Source of the DNA: Paludibacteraceae bacterium
GTDB lineage: Bacteria > Bacteroidota > Bacteroidia > Bacteroidales > Paludibacteraceae
Length of the DNA: 64,000 nt
Assembly (NCBI GenBank): GCA_017479885.1
Contig: JAFVBR010000025.1
Coordinates: 119,279 to 183,278, forward strand
Direction of reading: 5' to 3'
Part shown: positions 20,881-29,408 of the stretch, piece by piece
Numbering within the stretch: the stretch's first letter is position 1
How the letters are laid out: the number at the start of each line of letters is the position of its first letter
Position numbers and translations under genes: made by a program
The notes under the pieces: generated by a model
The model's database searches: none
Seen by the model: only the letters and a program-made list of their open reading frames with translations
Told to the model about the DNA's origin: nothing

Positions 20881-22293
20881 ATGAAAAAAACATTCATCAT
20901 ATCTCTCTTGGCAGTCGCTGCTTCGGTTTTTGGACAGACTGCTCTTGACAAATTTCTCAGCAATCCCGCCCTGCAGAATGCCAATGTAGGCGTGTGCGTC
21001 AGAAATCTCTCTACGGGCAAGGTCATAGCTGATTCGCGCTCCGCCTTCGTCATTCCGCCCGCATCCACACAGAAACTGCTCACCACCACCACCGCGCTCG
21101 AACTCCTTGGCAGTGATTTCCGTTTCTCCACTTATCTGGAAACCGATTCCACCATCGTGGGCGGGGTTCTGCTCGGCAATCTCTATATAAGGGGTACCGG
21201 CGACCCTACTCTCGGTAGTCAGAAAATAGGCGACCAGATGTTCCTCTATCGTTGGGTACAGGCTCTCAAGAAGAAAGGTATACGCGAGATTCGCGGCAAC
21301 ATCATAGCGGATGTCAGTTTCTTCGATGGCGATGCCGTCAATCCTCAGTGGATATGGGAAGATATCGGCAACTACTATGCCGCAGGCGTTTACGCACTCC
21401 CTTATCTCGACAACACCCTCAATATCCAACTCAACAGCACCGCTGTCGGACAAGTTGCTGCAGTGGTCAAGACTATCCCGCAAATCGACGGTATTGAGTT
21501 TGAAAACCATATCCGTTGCACCTCTATCACCTACGATGGCGCCTATGTTCACGGTCTGCCATACAACAACAAGCGCTATCTCGTCGGCAGTATCCCTGCC
21601 AATCACGGCATCTTCGGTGTCAAAGGCGATATTCCCAACCCGCCGCTCCTCCTCGCCCAGCATCTCAAAATGCGGCTCGAAGAACAGGGCATCATCGTTC
21701 AGGGCAATGCCGATTATCTTACCGAGACTCTGCAACCCGTCCGCACATTGCTTTATGAGCATCGCTCCGAACCGCTATCCGAGATACTGAAGGAAATCAA
21801 TCAGAACAGCAACAACCTCTTTGCCGAGCAACTCTTTCGCTTCCTTGCCTCGCGCATCTCTCTGCCTTGCACCATTCAAAACTCTGTTGTCGTTTTGCAG
21901 AACTGCTGGCGCAACAGGGGTATCAACCTCCAAAACTGCTTTATCATGGACGGCTGCGGACTTGCGCCTCAAGATGCAGTGTCGGCCGGTACGCTCGTGC
22001 AGCTGCTGACCTATATGGATAAAAGCAGGAACAAAGATGTCTTTGTCGAATCGCTGCCTGTGGCAGGCACAAGCGGCACGCTCCGCGGTTTTCTGCGTGA
22101 GACTCCGCTGCAAGGCAATGTCTCAGCCAAGAGCGGCACTACATCGCGTATCAAGAGTTATGCCGGATATATGACCAATCAGGAAGGCGAGACCCTCGCT
22201 TTTGCGGTCATCGTCAACAATGCCTCTTGCAAGTCGCGCCAAGTGCAAACCATGATTGAGAAATTCCTTCTCGATATCTATTCCCAGCCATGA
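20881..22293 (+). CDS. dacB: D-alanyl-D-alanine carboxypeptidase/endopeptidase, PBP4 type (DacB)
   Basis: A class C low-molecular-weight penicillin-binding protein that trims peptidoglycan in the periplasm. Starting at 20881 gives a clean signal peptide (MKKTFIISLLAVAASVFG) and 470 residues; an in-frame ATG at 20857 would add eight. The three serine-enzyme motifs are present: STQK at about residues 62-65, SNN in QNSNNLFAE and KSG in SAKSGTTS. It overlaps birA by 4 nt (ATGA), so the two are translationally coupled. Confidence 0.93.
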   Translation: MKKTFIISLLAVAASVFGQTALDKFLSNPALQNANVGVCVRNLSTGKVIADSRSAFVIPPASTQKLLTTTTALELLGSDFRFSTYLETDSTIVGGVLLGNLYIRGTGDPTLGSQKIGDQMFLYRWVQALKKKGIREIRGNIIADVSFFDGDAVNPQWIWEDIGNYYAAGVYALPYLDNTLNIQLNSTAVGQVAAVVKTIPQIDGIEFENHIRCTSITYDGAYVHGLPYNNKRYLVGSIPANHGIFGVKGDIPNPPLLLAQHLKMRLEEQGIIVQGNADYLTETLQPVRTLLYEHRSEPLSEILKEINQNSNNLFAEQLFRFLASRISLPCTIQNSVVVLQNCWRNRGINLQNCFIMDGCGLAPQDAVSAGTLVQLLTYMDKSRNKDVFVESLPVAGTSGTLRGFLRETPLQGNVSAKSGTTSRIKSYAGYMTNQEGETLAFAVIVNNASCKSRQVQTMIEKFLLDIYSQP

Positions 22294-23114
22294 CCCAGCT
22301 TCTCAACTATATCGAGCAAACCGACAGCACCAATAACCGTCTCAAGCAACTTCTTGCCCAAGGCGGACCCCTGCCCAATCTCTACACTCTATATACTTTC
22401 TATCAGACTGCGGGACGCGGGCAGCAGGGCAATTCATGGGAGAGCGAGCAGGGCAAGAACCTGCTCTTTTCCACGCTCATCCTGCCGCAGCAACTCCCTG
22501 CCGCGGCACAATTCCGGCTCTCTATGCTTGCACCTCTCGCCATCGTCAATGTCATCAACCGCTTGCTCCGCAGTTTCCCTTTCCCCAAGCAGGAGGGGAC
22601 AGAGGAAGGGCTTTCCATCAAATGGCCCAACGACATCTACATCGGCAATCGCAAACTGGCCGGCATACTTATCGAAAACACTCTTGAAGGCAATATGGTT
22701 GCCACATCCGTTGTAGGCATCGGGCTTAATGTCAACCAGACCGTCTTCCATTCCGATGCGCCCAACCCCGTGTCGCTGAAGCAAATCACTTCCGAGAACT
22801 ACGACTTGCACCTGCTTATGCAGCAAATCATGTGTGAGATGCATAGCCTGCTCCCCCTCCTTATGCAACCGCAGCAACTCAAGTCATACTATATGCAGCA
22901 CCTCTATCGCGCTCAAGGGTTTCATCCCTACATCGAACGCGTAGTGTCAGTTGACCCCACTACCATACTTCAGACAACCGACTCTCGGCAGTTTCTTGCA
23001 CGAATAACCGATATCGACGACAACGGTTCGCTCTGCCTCACTCTGCCTGACAACTCCGTCCGCCACTACCATTTCAAGCAAATCCGATTCGTCATTCCCA
23101 ACAATAGTTTATGA
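22290..23114 (+). CDS. birA: biotin-[acetyl-CoA carboxylase] ligase (BirA)
   Basis: BirA activates biotin with ATP and attaches it to carboxylase carrier protein. The 274-residue protein has TAGRGQQGNSWES, close to the GRGRxGRxW adenylate-binding loop, and KWPNDIYIGNRKLAGIL, the catalytic lysine segment, then a small C-terminal SH3-like region. It starts straight into the catalytic domain, so it lacks the DNA-binding repressor domain of E. coli BirA. It overlaps dacB by 4 nt. Confidence 0.93.
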   Translation: MTQLLNYIEQTDSTNNRLKQLLAQGGPLPNLYTLYTFYQTAGRGQQGNSWESEQGKNLLFSTLILPQQLPAAAQFRLSMLAPLAIVNVINRLLRSFPFPKQEGTEEGLSIKWPNDIYIGNRKLAGILIENTLEGNMVATSVVGIGLNVNQTVFHSDAPNPVSLKQITSENYDLHLLMQQIMCEMHSLLPLLMQPQQLKSYYMQHLYRAQGFHPYIERVVSVDPTTILQTTDSRQFLARITDIDDNGSLCLTLPDNSVRHYHFKQIRFVIPNNSL

Positions 23115-23140
23115 TAATTCAAAAAAAAGTACTAACTTTG
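23108..23140 (+). promoter_or_regulatory. putative promoter of the CotH-rfbB unit
   Basis: TAACTTTG at 23133-23140 fits TAnnTTTG, with a TTTA 21 nt upstream as a weak -33. It lies 33 nt before the CotH-like start. Confidence 0.6.
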
Positions 23141-23173
23141 CGCCATAAATAGTAGCCCAACCTTCCTACCCTT

Positions 23174-24655
23174 ATGCAAAAAACACTTTTCTACATATCG
23201 CTCCTCTCCCTCTGCCTGCTGTCGGCATGCAACTTCAACCCTGTCATCGTCAATCCCGACGACAAGAAGCCCCCTGTTGACTCCGTTCCGTCGCAGGATG
23301 ACGACACTATCGACACCCGCACGCCCGACCAGCGCCGCGACCCCGCTTATCTCTACGACCTCGAAGCTGTGCCCGAAATCATTATCACAGTTACAGAAGC
23401 CGACTGGAACCTGTACCTCGGCAACTTCGACCAGAACCCCAACAACCGTCAGTATGTTCCCGCACGGTTCGAGTTCAGGAAGAATGCTGACACCTTCATC
23501 CGCGACAGTGTTGGTCTCCGCCCGCGTGGCAACACCAGTCGCCGCCGTCCCGAAGGCTACGGAGGCGAGATGCACAACTCTGCCAATCCGCAATGGCATC
23601 ATGCGCACTTCGGACTCAAGTTCACCGAGTACACCACCGGTGAACGGTTCTTCGGCTCCGACCGTATGGTCCTCAAGTGGTTCAACAACGACCCGTCCTA
23701 CTGCCGCGAAGTGTTCTGCTACGACCTCTTCCGCCGCTTCGGTTGCTGGAGTGCGCCTCGCTCGTCCTATTGCCGGCTTTATATTCATGTCCTCGGTGAT
23801 GCCGGGCCAGCCTACTTTGGCATCTACCAGATGGTAGAGGGGGTGCGAAACGGCTATCTTGCCGACCGGCGCAAAGACAATCTTATCGCCGACGACGAGG
23901 GCAACCTCTGGAAAGCCGCATACAATAGCAACGGCATTGCCGACCTCAGCGATTTCAACAGCACAGGCAAAAGCAAAATGGGCATCTCCGACGACTACAA
24001 AGACTACTCCTACGCCCTCAAAACCAACAAGAAGAACGGACTTGAAGCCGCACAGCAGGAACTCTACGACTTCATGGAGCAGATGCGACCACTCAAGAGC
24101 GGAAGCAGCGAACTCCGTGAATATCTCGAAACACACATGTATGTTGACCAGTTCCTTCGCATGCTCGCCGTCAATGTGGCTGTCGGTATGTGGGATGACT
24201 ATTGGATCAACGGTAACAATTACTACTTCTATTTCGACTCCAATCACCGCTTCCTCTTCATTCCTTACGACTACGACAACACTCTTGGAACCAATGGCAT
24301 AGTTGCCAATGCCGGCACGCAGAACCCTCTGCAGTGGGGCAGCCGCGATGGAAATCGTCTGCTCATACGCAAAGTGCTGTCCATTGCCGATTTCGAGAAC
24401 ACCTACAAGCAATATCTCAAGCAGATAGTATCCGACTCCGAACTCATGCAACCCGATGCCGCCATTCAGCGAATCAAGCATCTGCAAGCACTCGTCTCCG
24501 ACTATCTTGACAACGACACCCGCGAAGATACTTCCCTTTCCGACCAATCCGCCTCATGGGGCGACATCGGCTACCGGCTCCTCTCAGGCGACGACTCGGG
24601 CAACCACGGAAGCAATTTCTTCAGAACCAAAGCACGAATTATCAACCAATTATAA
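23174..24655 (+). CDS. CotH-like kinase-fold lipoprotein
   Basis: A 493-residue predicted lipoprotein (lipobox LLSAC, Cys about residue 16) with a Pro/Asp-rich linker and then a CotH domain. The CotH landmarks are RPRGNTSRR in the glycine-rich strand, KWFNNDPSYCREVFCYDLFR, the segment GIYQMVEGV and the acidic FIPYDYDNTLG. CotH proteins are atypical protein kinases; one Bacillus member phosphorylates spore coat proteins, and Bacteroidota versions are of unknown target. It is 12 nt upstream of rfbB and probably cotranscribed with it. Confidence 0.82.
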   Translation: MQKTLFYISLLSLCLLSACNFNPVIVNPDDKKPPVDSVPSQDDDTIDTRTPDQRRDPAYLYDLEAVPEIIITVTEADWNLYLGNFDQNPNNRQYVPARFEFRKNADTFIRDSVGLRPRGNTSRRRPEGYGGEMHNSANPQWHHAHFGLKFTEYTTGERFFGSDRMVLKWFNNDPSYCREVFCYDLFRRFGCWSAPRSSYCRLYIHVLGDAGPAYFGIYQMVEGVRNGYLADRRKDNLIADDEGNLWKAAYNSNGIADLSDFNSTGKSKMGISDDYKDYSYALKTNKKNGLEAAQQELYDFMEQMRPLKSGSSELREYLETHMYVDQFLRMLAVNVAVGMWDDYWINGNNYYFYFDSNHRFLFIPYDYDNTLGTNGIVANAGTQNPLQWGSRDGNRLLIRKVLSIADFENTYKQYLKQIVSDSELMQPDAAIQRIKHLQALVSDYLDNDTREDTSLSDQSASWGDIGYRLLSGDDSGNHGSNFFRTKARIINQL

Positions 24656-24667
24656 AACTACCGTCCA

Positions 24668-25801
24668 ATGCAAAGCATCATCATTACCGGAGGCGCCGGC
24701 TTCATTGGCAGCCATGTGGTACGACTTTTTGTCAACAAGTACCCTGACTATCGCATCATCAATGTCGATTGCCTCACTTATGCAGGCAATCTTGAGAACC
24801 TTCGCGACATAGAGCATTGCCCCAACTATCGTTTTGTCAAAGCCGACATCTGCGATTTCAATACTATCTACAGTCTGATGCAAGAAGAGCACGTCACCGG
24901 TGTCATCCATCTCGCTGCCGAGAGCCATGTCGACCGCTCTATCAAAGACCCCTTCACTTTTGCACGCACCAATGTCATGGGCACTCTCTCCATGCTGCAG
25001 GCGGCCAAACTCTATTGGGAGACTCTGCCTGAAAAATACGAGGGCAAACGCTTCTACCATATCTCCACCGACGAGGTTTACGGTGCTCTTGAGATAACCC
25101 ACAGCGAAGGCATCCTTCCGCCTTTCACTACCAAAGCGTCATCCGGCAAACGCCATCTGGCTTACGGCGAGCAGTTCTTCCTCGAAACCACCAAGTACAA
25201 CCCGCATTCGCCATACTCTGCCGCCAAGGCTTCGTCCGACCATTTCGTTCGCGCTTTTCATGATACCTACGGGCTGCCCACCATCGTCACCAACTGCTCC
25301 AACAACTATGGTCCTTACCAGTTCCCCGAGAAACTCATTCCGCTCTTTATCAACAATATCCGTCATCGCAAACCGCTCCCTGTCTATGGCAAGGGCGAGA
25401 ATGTGCGCGACTGGCTCTACGTGGAGGACCATGCCCGCGCCATCGACCTCATCTTCCATCAAGGCAAGATTGCTGAAACATACAATATCGGCGGATTCAA
25501 CGAGTGGAAAAACATCGACCTTGTCAAGGTCCTTGTCAACACCGTTGACCGACTGCTGGGCAGAACAGAAGGTGAAGACCTCAATCTCATCACTTTTGTC
25601 ACCGACCGTGCGGGGCACGACATGCGTTATGCTATCGACTCGCGCAAACTGCAGAGTGAACTCGGATGGGAACCTTCCTTGCAGTTTGAAGAAGGTATTG
25701 AGAAAACTGTACGTTGGTATCTCGACAACCAACAGTGGCTCGACAATGTCACTTCCGGCGACTACCAGCAGTATTACGAAAAGATGTATTCAAACAGATA
25801 A
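24668..25801 (+). CDS. rfbB: dTDP-glucose 4,6-dehydratase (RfbB/RmlB)
   Basis: RfbB makes dTDP-4-keto-6-deoxyglucose for surface sugars such as rhamnose. The 377-residue extended SDR protein has the Rossmann motif GGAGFIGS at residues 8-15, the active-site STDEVYG and YSAAK with catalytic Tyr and Lys, plus NCSNNYGPYQFPEKLIPL. No rfbA, rfbC or rfbD lies beside it. Instead it follows the CotH-like lipoprotein by 12 nt, and an 18-bp hairpin terminator follows it. Confidence 0.95.
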   Translation: MQSIIITGGAGFIGSHVVRLFVNKYPDYRIINVDCLTYAGNLENLRDIEHCPNYRFVKADICDFNTIYSLMQEEHVTGVIHLAAESHVDRSIKDPFTFARTNVMGTLSMLQAAKLYWETLPEKYEGKRFYHISTDEVYGALEITHSEGILPPFTTKASSGKRHLAYGEQFFLETTKYNPHSPYSAAKASSDHFVRAFHDTYGLPTIVTNCSNNYGPYQFPEKLIPLFINNIRHRKPLPVYGKGENVRDWLYVEDHARAIDLIFHQGKIAETYNIGGFNEWKNIDLVKVLVNTVDRLLGRTEGEDLNLITFVTDRAGHDMRYAIDSRKLQSELGWEPSLQFEEGIEKTVRWYLDNQQWLDNVTSGDYQQYYEKMYSNR

Positions 25802-25827
25802 GTCTCACAGCAGCATTAACATTGCGG

Positions 25828-25867
25828 ATACAAAATATGCATAAGGGATCTTATGCATATTTTGTAT
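25828..25867. terminator. bidirectional terminator hairpin between rfbB and potC
   Basis: A perfect 18-bp inverted repeat (25828-25845 with 25850-25867) has a 4-nt loop, and A/T runs flank both arms. It lies between two convergent genes, so it can stop both transcripts. Confidence 0.85.
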
Positions 25868-25904
25868 TTAAGATATATAACTCTTCTCTGACAAACATCC
25901 TGCA

Positions 25905-26786
25905 TTATTTCTTCTGTTGTTTGCTCTGCTTATCTGCCCTCCAGTTTATTATAATGAGCAATACGAGCATAGTCAGAAAAATAAGTGAGAACAGCGGACG
26001 AAGTTCAGGCGTCAGACCGCCTTTTCTTGCATCAGCATAAATGAAGGTTGACAATGTATCAAGCCCTCCGCTGCCTTTGGTAAAAAAAGTCACTCCGAAA
26101 TCATCAATACTCAATGTAATAGAGAGTATGAATCCACTCAGCATTCCCGGCCATAACTCAGGCATCATTACTTTCCGAAGGGCCTGAAACGGAGTCGCCC
26201 CGAGGTCAAGAGCAGCTTCATAGATATTAGGATTCATCTTGGTCAGTCGCGGCATTACAGACAGAACCACATACGGCGTACAGAATACCACGTGCGCAAT
26301 AATCACAGTTGTCAGTCCGCGGCTGATTCCCAAGAACACGAACAACAGGAAGAGCGAGATGCCGGTAAGTATATCGGGATTGATCATCGGAATACTGTTG
26401 AGGAACTGAATAGTCTTGCGTCGTTTCTGACGCATATTGAATATGCCTATGGCTGCCAAAGTACCGAGCAGAGTGGCAAAAGTGGCTGCAATAAGAGCAA
26501 TCAGCAGAGTGTAGAAAAGCGAATGATAAAGATTGGGGTCAACATGCACTTGTGCTACGCGGTCATAACCCGTGAAGAGGTTTTCATAGAGTTGTACAGT
26601 GAATCCTGTCCAGTTGCCGAATACCTTGCTCTTGGTAAAAGAAAATACTATAATCAGTACTATCGGTGCATACAGCAGCAACAGCAACAACCATAAATAC
26701 GATTGGGCAAACACCCGCTTTATAGTCATATTGCGCTGACGGTGCAAAGCTTCTATCTGTGCAGGGGTCAGATTCTGATTTTTCAT
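25905..26786 (-). CDS. potC: spermidine/putrescine ABC transporter permease (PotC)
   Basis: A 293-residue inner-membrane permease with about six hydrophobic segments. It carries the EAA loop (EAALDLGATPFQALRKVMMP) that docks on the ATPase. The open frame extends upstream to 26891, but the start at 26786 is fixed by a strong AGGAGG at 26793-26798, six nt before the ATG, and by a 4-nt overlap with potB. A lysine-rich tail (KQSKQQKK) ends the protein. It is the last gene of the pot unit; no substrate-binding PotD gene follows before the terminator. Confidence 0.9.
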   Translation of the reverse strand: MKNQNLTPAQIEALHRQRNMTIKRVFAQSYLWLLLLLLYAPIVLIIVFSFTKSKVFGNWTGFTVQLYENLFTGYDRVAQVHVDPNLYHSLFYTLLIALIAATFATLLGTLAAIGIFNMRQKRRKTIQFLNSIPMINPDILTGISLFLLFVFLGISRGLTTVIIAHVVFCTPYVVLSVMPRLTKMNPNIYEAALDLGATPFQALRKVMMPELWPGMLSGFILSITLSIDDFGVTFFTKGSGGLDTLSTFIYADARKGGLTPELRPLFSLIFLTMLVLLIIINWRADKQSKQQKK

Positions 26787-27586
26787 AGCAAACCTCCTTT
26801 CTGGTCGGCAGCATCGTCGTTGTTGCCAAAGAAACTTGTAAGACCAATTATTATCAGCATAATAAGTGACAGAGCAGCGCCATAGTTCCACATCTGCAAT
26901 CCGCCTTCGCCGAATGCACGCTGAATAAGCGAACCGAAGAGAGTAATCTTGTTGCGGGTAAGCAGTTCAGCTATTGCAAAAGTTGATACGGTAGGCATAA
27001 ACACCATTATTATTCCGCTGTATATACCCGGCATTGACAGAGGCAGAATAACTTTAGCAAACACCTCTCTGCCATTGGCACCAAGGTCATGTGCTGCTTC
27101 TATGAGCGACTTATCCATTTTCTGCAGAGTGTTGTAAATCGGGTAAATCATGAAAGGCAGAAAGTCGTAGCACATACCATAGAGCAGAGCACCTTCACCA
27201 AGCGGTATGCTGAACATATTGAAAAGTTCGACAGTGGCAATGGTTCGAAGCAGGAAATTTATCCACATCGGCAGGATGAACAACATTGCCATGACTGCCG
27301 GAGTCTTAAGCTCTGCAGTTGCCATTATATATGCGGCAGGATAGCCCAGAAGCAGGCAGATAATGGTGGTAAGCAGTGCTATGGCAAGCGAGTAGATGAA
27401 AGTATTTACTGCTTCGCTTGTCTGAAAGAACTGCAAGAAATTACGCAATGTGAAATGCCCTTGGGGGTCTGTGAAGGTATACACGAATATTAGCAGCAGA
27501 GGCAGCACCACAAACAACACAAGAAACAGCACATAAGGCCATGCCCAAGTGCGGCGACTACCGAAGATAGCTGTAAGTTTGTTCAT
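26783..27586 (-). CDS. potB: spermidine/putrescine ABC transporter permease (PotB)
   Basis: This 267-residue permease pairs with PotC. It has about six membrane segments, beginning with VLFLVLFVVLPLLLIFVYTF, and an EAA loop (EAAHDLGANGREVFAKVILP) near residue 163. Its stop overlaps the potC start in an ATGA, and it begins 3 nt after potA ends, so the three genes form one tight unit. Confidence 0.9.
   Translation of the reverse strand: MNKLTAIFGSRRTWAWPYVLFLVLFVVLPLLLIFVYTFTDPQGHFTLRNFLQFFQTSEAVNTFIYSLAIALLTTIICLLLGYPAAYIMATAELKTPAVMAMLFILPMWINFLLRTIATVELFNMFSIPLGEGALLYGMCYDFLPFMIYPIYNTLQKMDKSLIEAAHDLGANGREVFAKVILPLSMPGIYSGIIMVFMPTVSTFAIAELLTRNKITLFGSLIQRAFGEGGLQMWNYGAALSLIMLIIIGLTSFFGNNDDAADQKGGLL
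26793..26798 (-). promoter_or_regulatory. strong Shine-Dalgarno AGGAGG of potC
   Basis: AGGAGG on the minus strand sits inside the last codons of potB, six nt before the potC ATG. Strong sites like this are uncommon in Bacteroidota, so it decides the potC start. Confidence 0.75.
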
Positions 27587-27589
27587 GAC

Positions 27590-29041
27590 CTATTCTCCTT
27601 TCACTAAGCGGATTGAACTGGGTGCTATCTGAATACCTACACGGTCGCCGTCGTCCCATACATCGTTGGTATCGACATAAATGTCGTCTCCGTCATCAGT
27701 TCTGATGGTGAGATGGTAGTGGTCTCCCTTGTAGAGAATGAAGTGTACTTCGCCTTGCAAAACTCCGTCTTCTTCATGGTCAAGGAGAGTGACACGCTCG
27801 AAGTTAATACGCACTTGCACCTTGTCACCGGCAGAGAAGCGCTCTGCCATGTTGTCGCTCACATCCCAATCTTCGCTGAGGAAGCGAACTCTGCCACCTT
27901 CTTTCATCTCGGCTTCGAAACTATTATAGAGTCGCTCTTTTTTCATAACCTGAATGTCTTCAGGTTTGACAAGCATACCTACTTCTGTACCTGGTAGGAA
28001 CTCATGGTAGTCCTGTACCATGAACTCGTATCCGTTCTTGGTAAGGACCATCATCTCATAGTGTACACCCTTGAAGATGCAACTCTCCACAGTACCATAC
28101 CACTTGGTGAACTTACCTTTTGGAATACGGTCTTCAGGGTCATAGTCAGCCTGCTGAGACAAATCAGAGCCGTCGGATTTCCAAATGTAAATGTCTTCGG
28201 GTCGGATAACGACATCTACGGGAGTATTTTCTCCGAAACCTTCGTCAATACAATCAAACTCTTGTTCGCAGAAGGCAACCCGACGGTCATGAATCATAAT
28301 GCCGTTGAGGATATTGCTCTCCCCTATGAAGTCAGCGACGAAGCAGTTGACCGGTTCGTTGTAGATATCGGTAGGAGTACCGATTTGCTGTATTTTGCCT
28401 TCATTCATAACAACTACCCGATCAGAGAGCGTGAGAGCTTCTTCCTGGTCATGAGTAACATAGATGAAGGTAATACCAAGTTTTTTATGCATCTCTTTGA
28501 GTTCGAGTTGCATATCTTTACGCATCTTTAGATCGAGGGCTGCAAGAGGCTCATCAAGCAGGAGGACTTCGGGCTGGTTAACAATAGCCCGCGCGATAGC
28601 CACACGCTGCTGTTGACCGCCTGAAAGAGAGTCCACATCACGATACTCATAGTCGGTCATGCCGACAGTCTTCAAAGCTTGCTTTACACGCTTGACAATA
28701 GTGTCCTTATCCAGTTTTTTCAGTTTCAAACCGAATGCCACATTGTCGAAAACATTGAGGTGCGGGAAAAGCGCGTACTTTTGGAAAACCGTGTTCACCG
28801 GTCGCTTATGGGGAGGAGTCCGGGTTATGTCCTCACCTTTCAAAAGAATATCCCCCGAAGTGGCGACCTGAAAGCCTGCGATGCACCGCAGAAGCGTTGT
28901 TTTACCACATCCGGAAGGACCTAAAATTGTTACAAACTCGCCTTTCTGAACAGAAAGACTTACATTGTCAAGGGCGAACTTGCCGTCTTCAAATTGCTTG
29001 GAAACATTGTTCACCTCAATAATGTAATTGGTGTTTTGCAT
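27590..29041 (-). CDS. potA: spermidine/putrescine ABC transporter ATPase (PotA)
   Basis: The ATPase of the polyamine importer, 483 residues from the ATG at 29041. Walker A is [10 protein letters not shown], the Q-loop is in [13 protein letters not shown], the signature is [10 protein letters not shown], and Walker B is [13 protein letters not shown] followed by THDQEEA. A C-terminal TOBE-like regulatory domain follows, about 100 residues longer than in E. coli PotA. The 103 residues open upstream of 29041 run through the promoter region and were excluded. Confidence 0.92.
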   Translation of the reverse strand: MQNTNYIIEVNNVSKQFEDGKFALDNVSLSVQKGEFVTILGPSGCGKTTLLRCIAGFQVATSGDILLKGEDITRTPPHKRPVNTVFQKYALFPHLNVFDNVAFGLKLKKLDKDTIVKRVKQALKTVGMTDYEYRDVDSLSGGQQQRVAIARAIVNQPEVLLLDEPLAALDLKMRKDMQLELKEMHKKLGITFIYVTHDQEEALTLSDRVVVMNEGKIQQIGTPTDIYNEPVNCFVADFIGESNILNGIMIHDRRVAFCEQEFDCIDEGFGENTPVDVVIRPEDIYIWKSDGSDLSQQADYDPEDRIPKGKFTKWYGTVESCIFKGVHYEMMVLTKNGYEFMVQDYHEFLPGTEVGMLVKPEDIQVMKKERLYNSFEAEMKEGGRVRFLSEDWDVSDNMAERFSAGDKVQVRINFERVTLLDHEEDGVLQGEVHFILYKGDHYHLTIRTDDGDDIYVDTNDVWDDGDRVGIQIAPSSIRLVKGE

Positions 29042-29116
29042 TACTGATAAGTGTTTTGTTATACTATGGAACTGTAGGTTTAAACCACATAAAATAATAT
29101 TGTTGGTTATCGACTG

Positions 29117-29147
29117 CAAAAGTAATGCAAGTTTTTGGGATACACAA
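29117..29147 (-). promoter_or_regulatory. promoter of the potABC unit
   Basis: On the minus strand TACTTTTG (29124 to 29117) matches TAnnTTTG, with TTTG (29147 to 29144) 19 nt upstream. The -33 box lies within a CACAAA-n3-TTTGTG inverted repeat at 29143-29157, a possible operator. The start site is expected near 29112, giving a leader of about 70 nt. Confidence 0.7.
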
Positions 29148-29240
29148 ATTTTTTGTGCATTTACTGCAAAACTCGCATGATGTGGTCTTGTAAGACGAAG
29201 TAACAGAAGGACATTGCGCATGCTTGTGCAACCTTGTTGT

Positions 29241-29408
29241 TTACCTGTTCTTGATATCGGATTTCTTGCAATCGGAAACAAGGGGACAACCTGTGCACCC
29301 TGCATGTTTGGCACACTCCTCTGGTCTGGAAATATGTCTGTATATAACAATAACTGCCGCTACTACAGCAACTGCAATTACAATATAGACTATTACCTCC
29401 TGAATCAT
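29241..29408 (-). CDS. FeoB-associated Cys-rich membrane protein
   Basis: A 55-residue protein with one N-terminal membrane helix ([19 protein letters not shown]) and a short tail with four cysteines ([18 protein letters not shown]). This matches the small FeoB-associated Cys-rich family found next to feoB. Its start overlaps the feoB stop by 4 nt (ATGA). A longer in-frame start at 29453 would overlap feoB more and was not preferred. A role in ferrous iron uptake or handling is inferred from position. Confidence 0.85.
   Translation of the reverse strand: MIQEVIVYIVIAVAVVAAVIVIYRHISRPEECAKHAGCTGCPLVSDCKKSDIKNR

Noticed and set aside
23132-24547. 471-codon open frame antisense to the CotH-like gene
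   Set aside because: The CotH motifs, lipobox and promoter all support the plus strand; the antisense product is Val-rich and motif-free, typical of a shadow.
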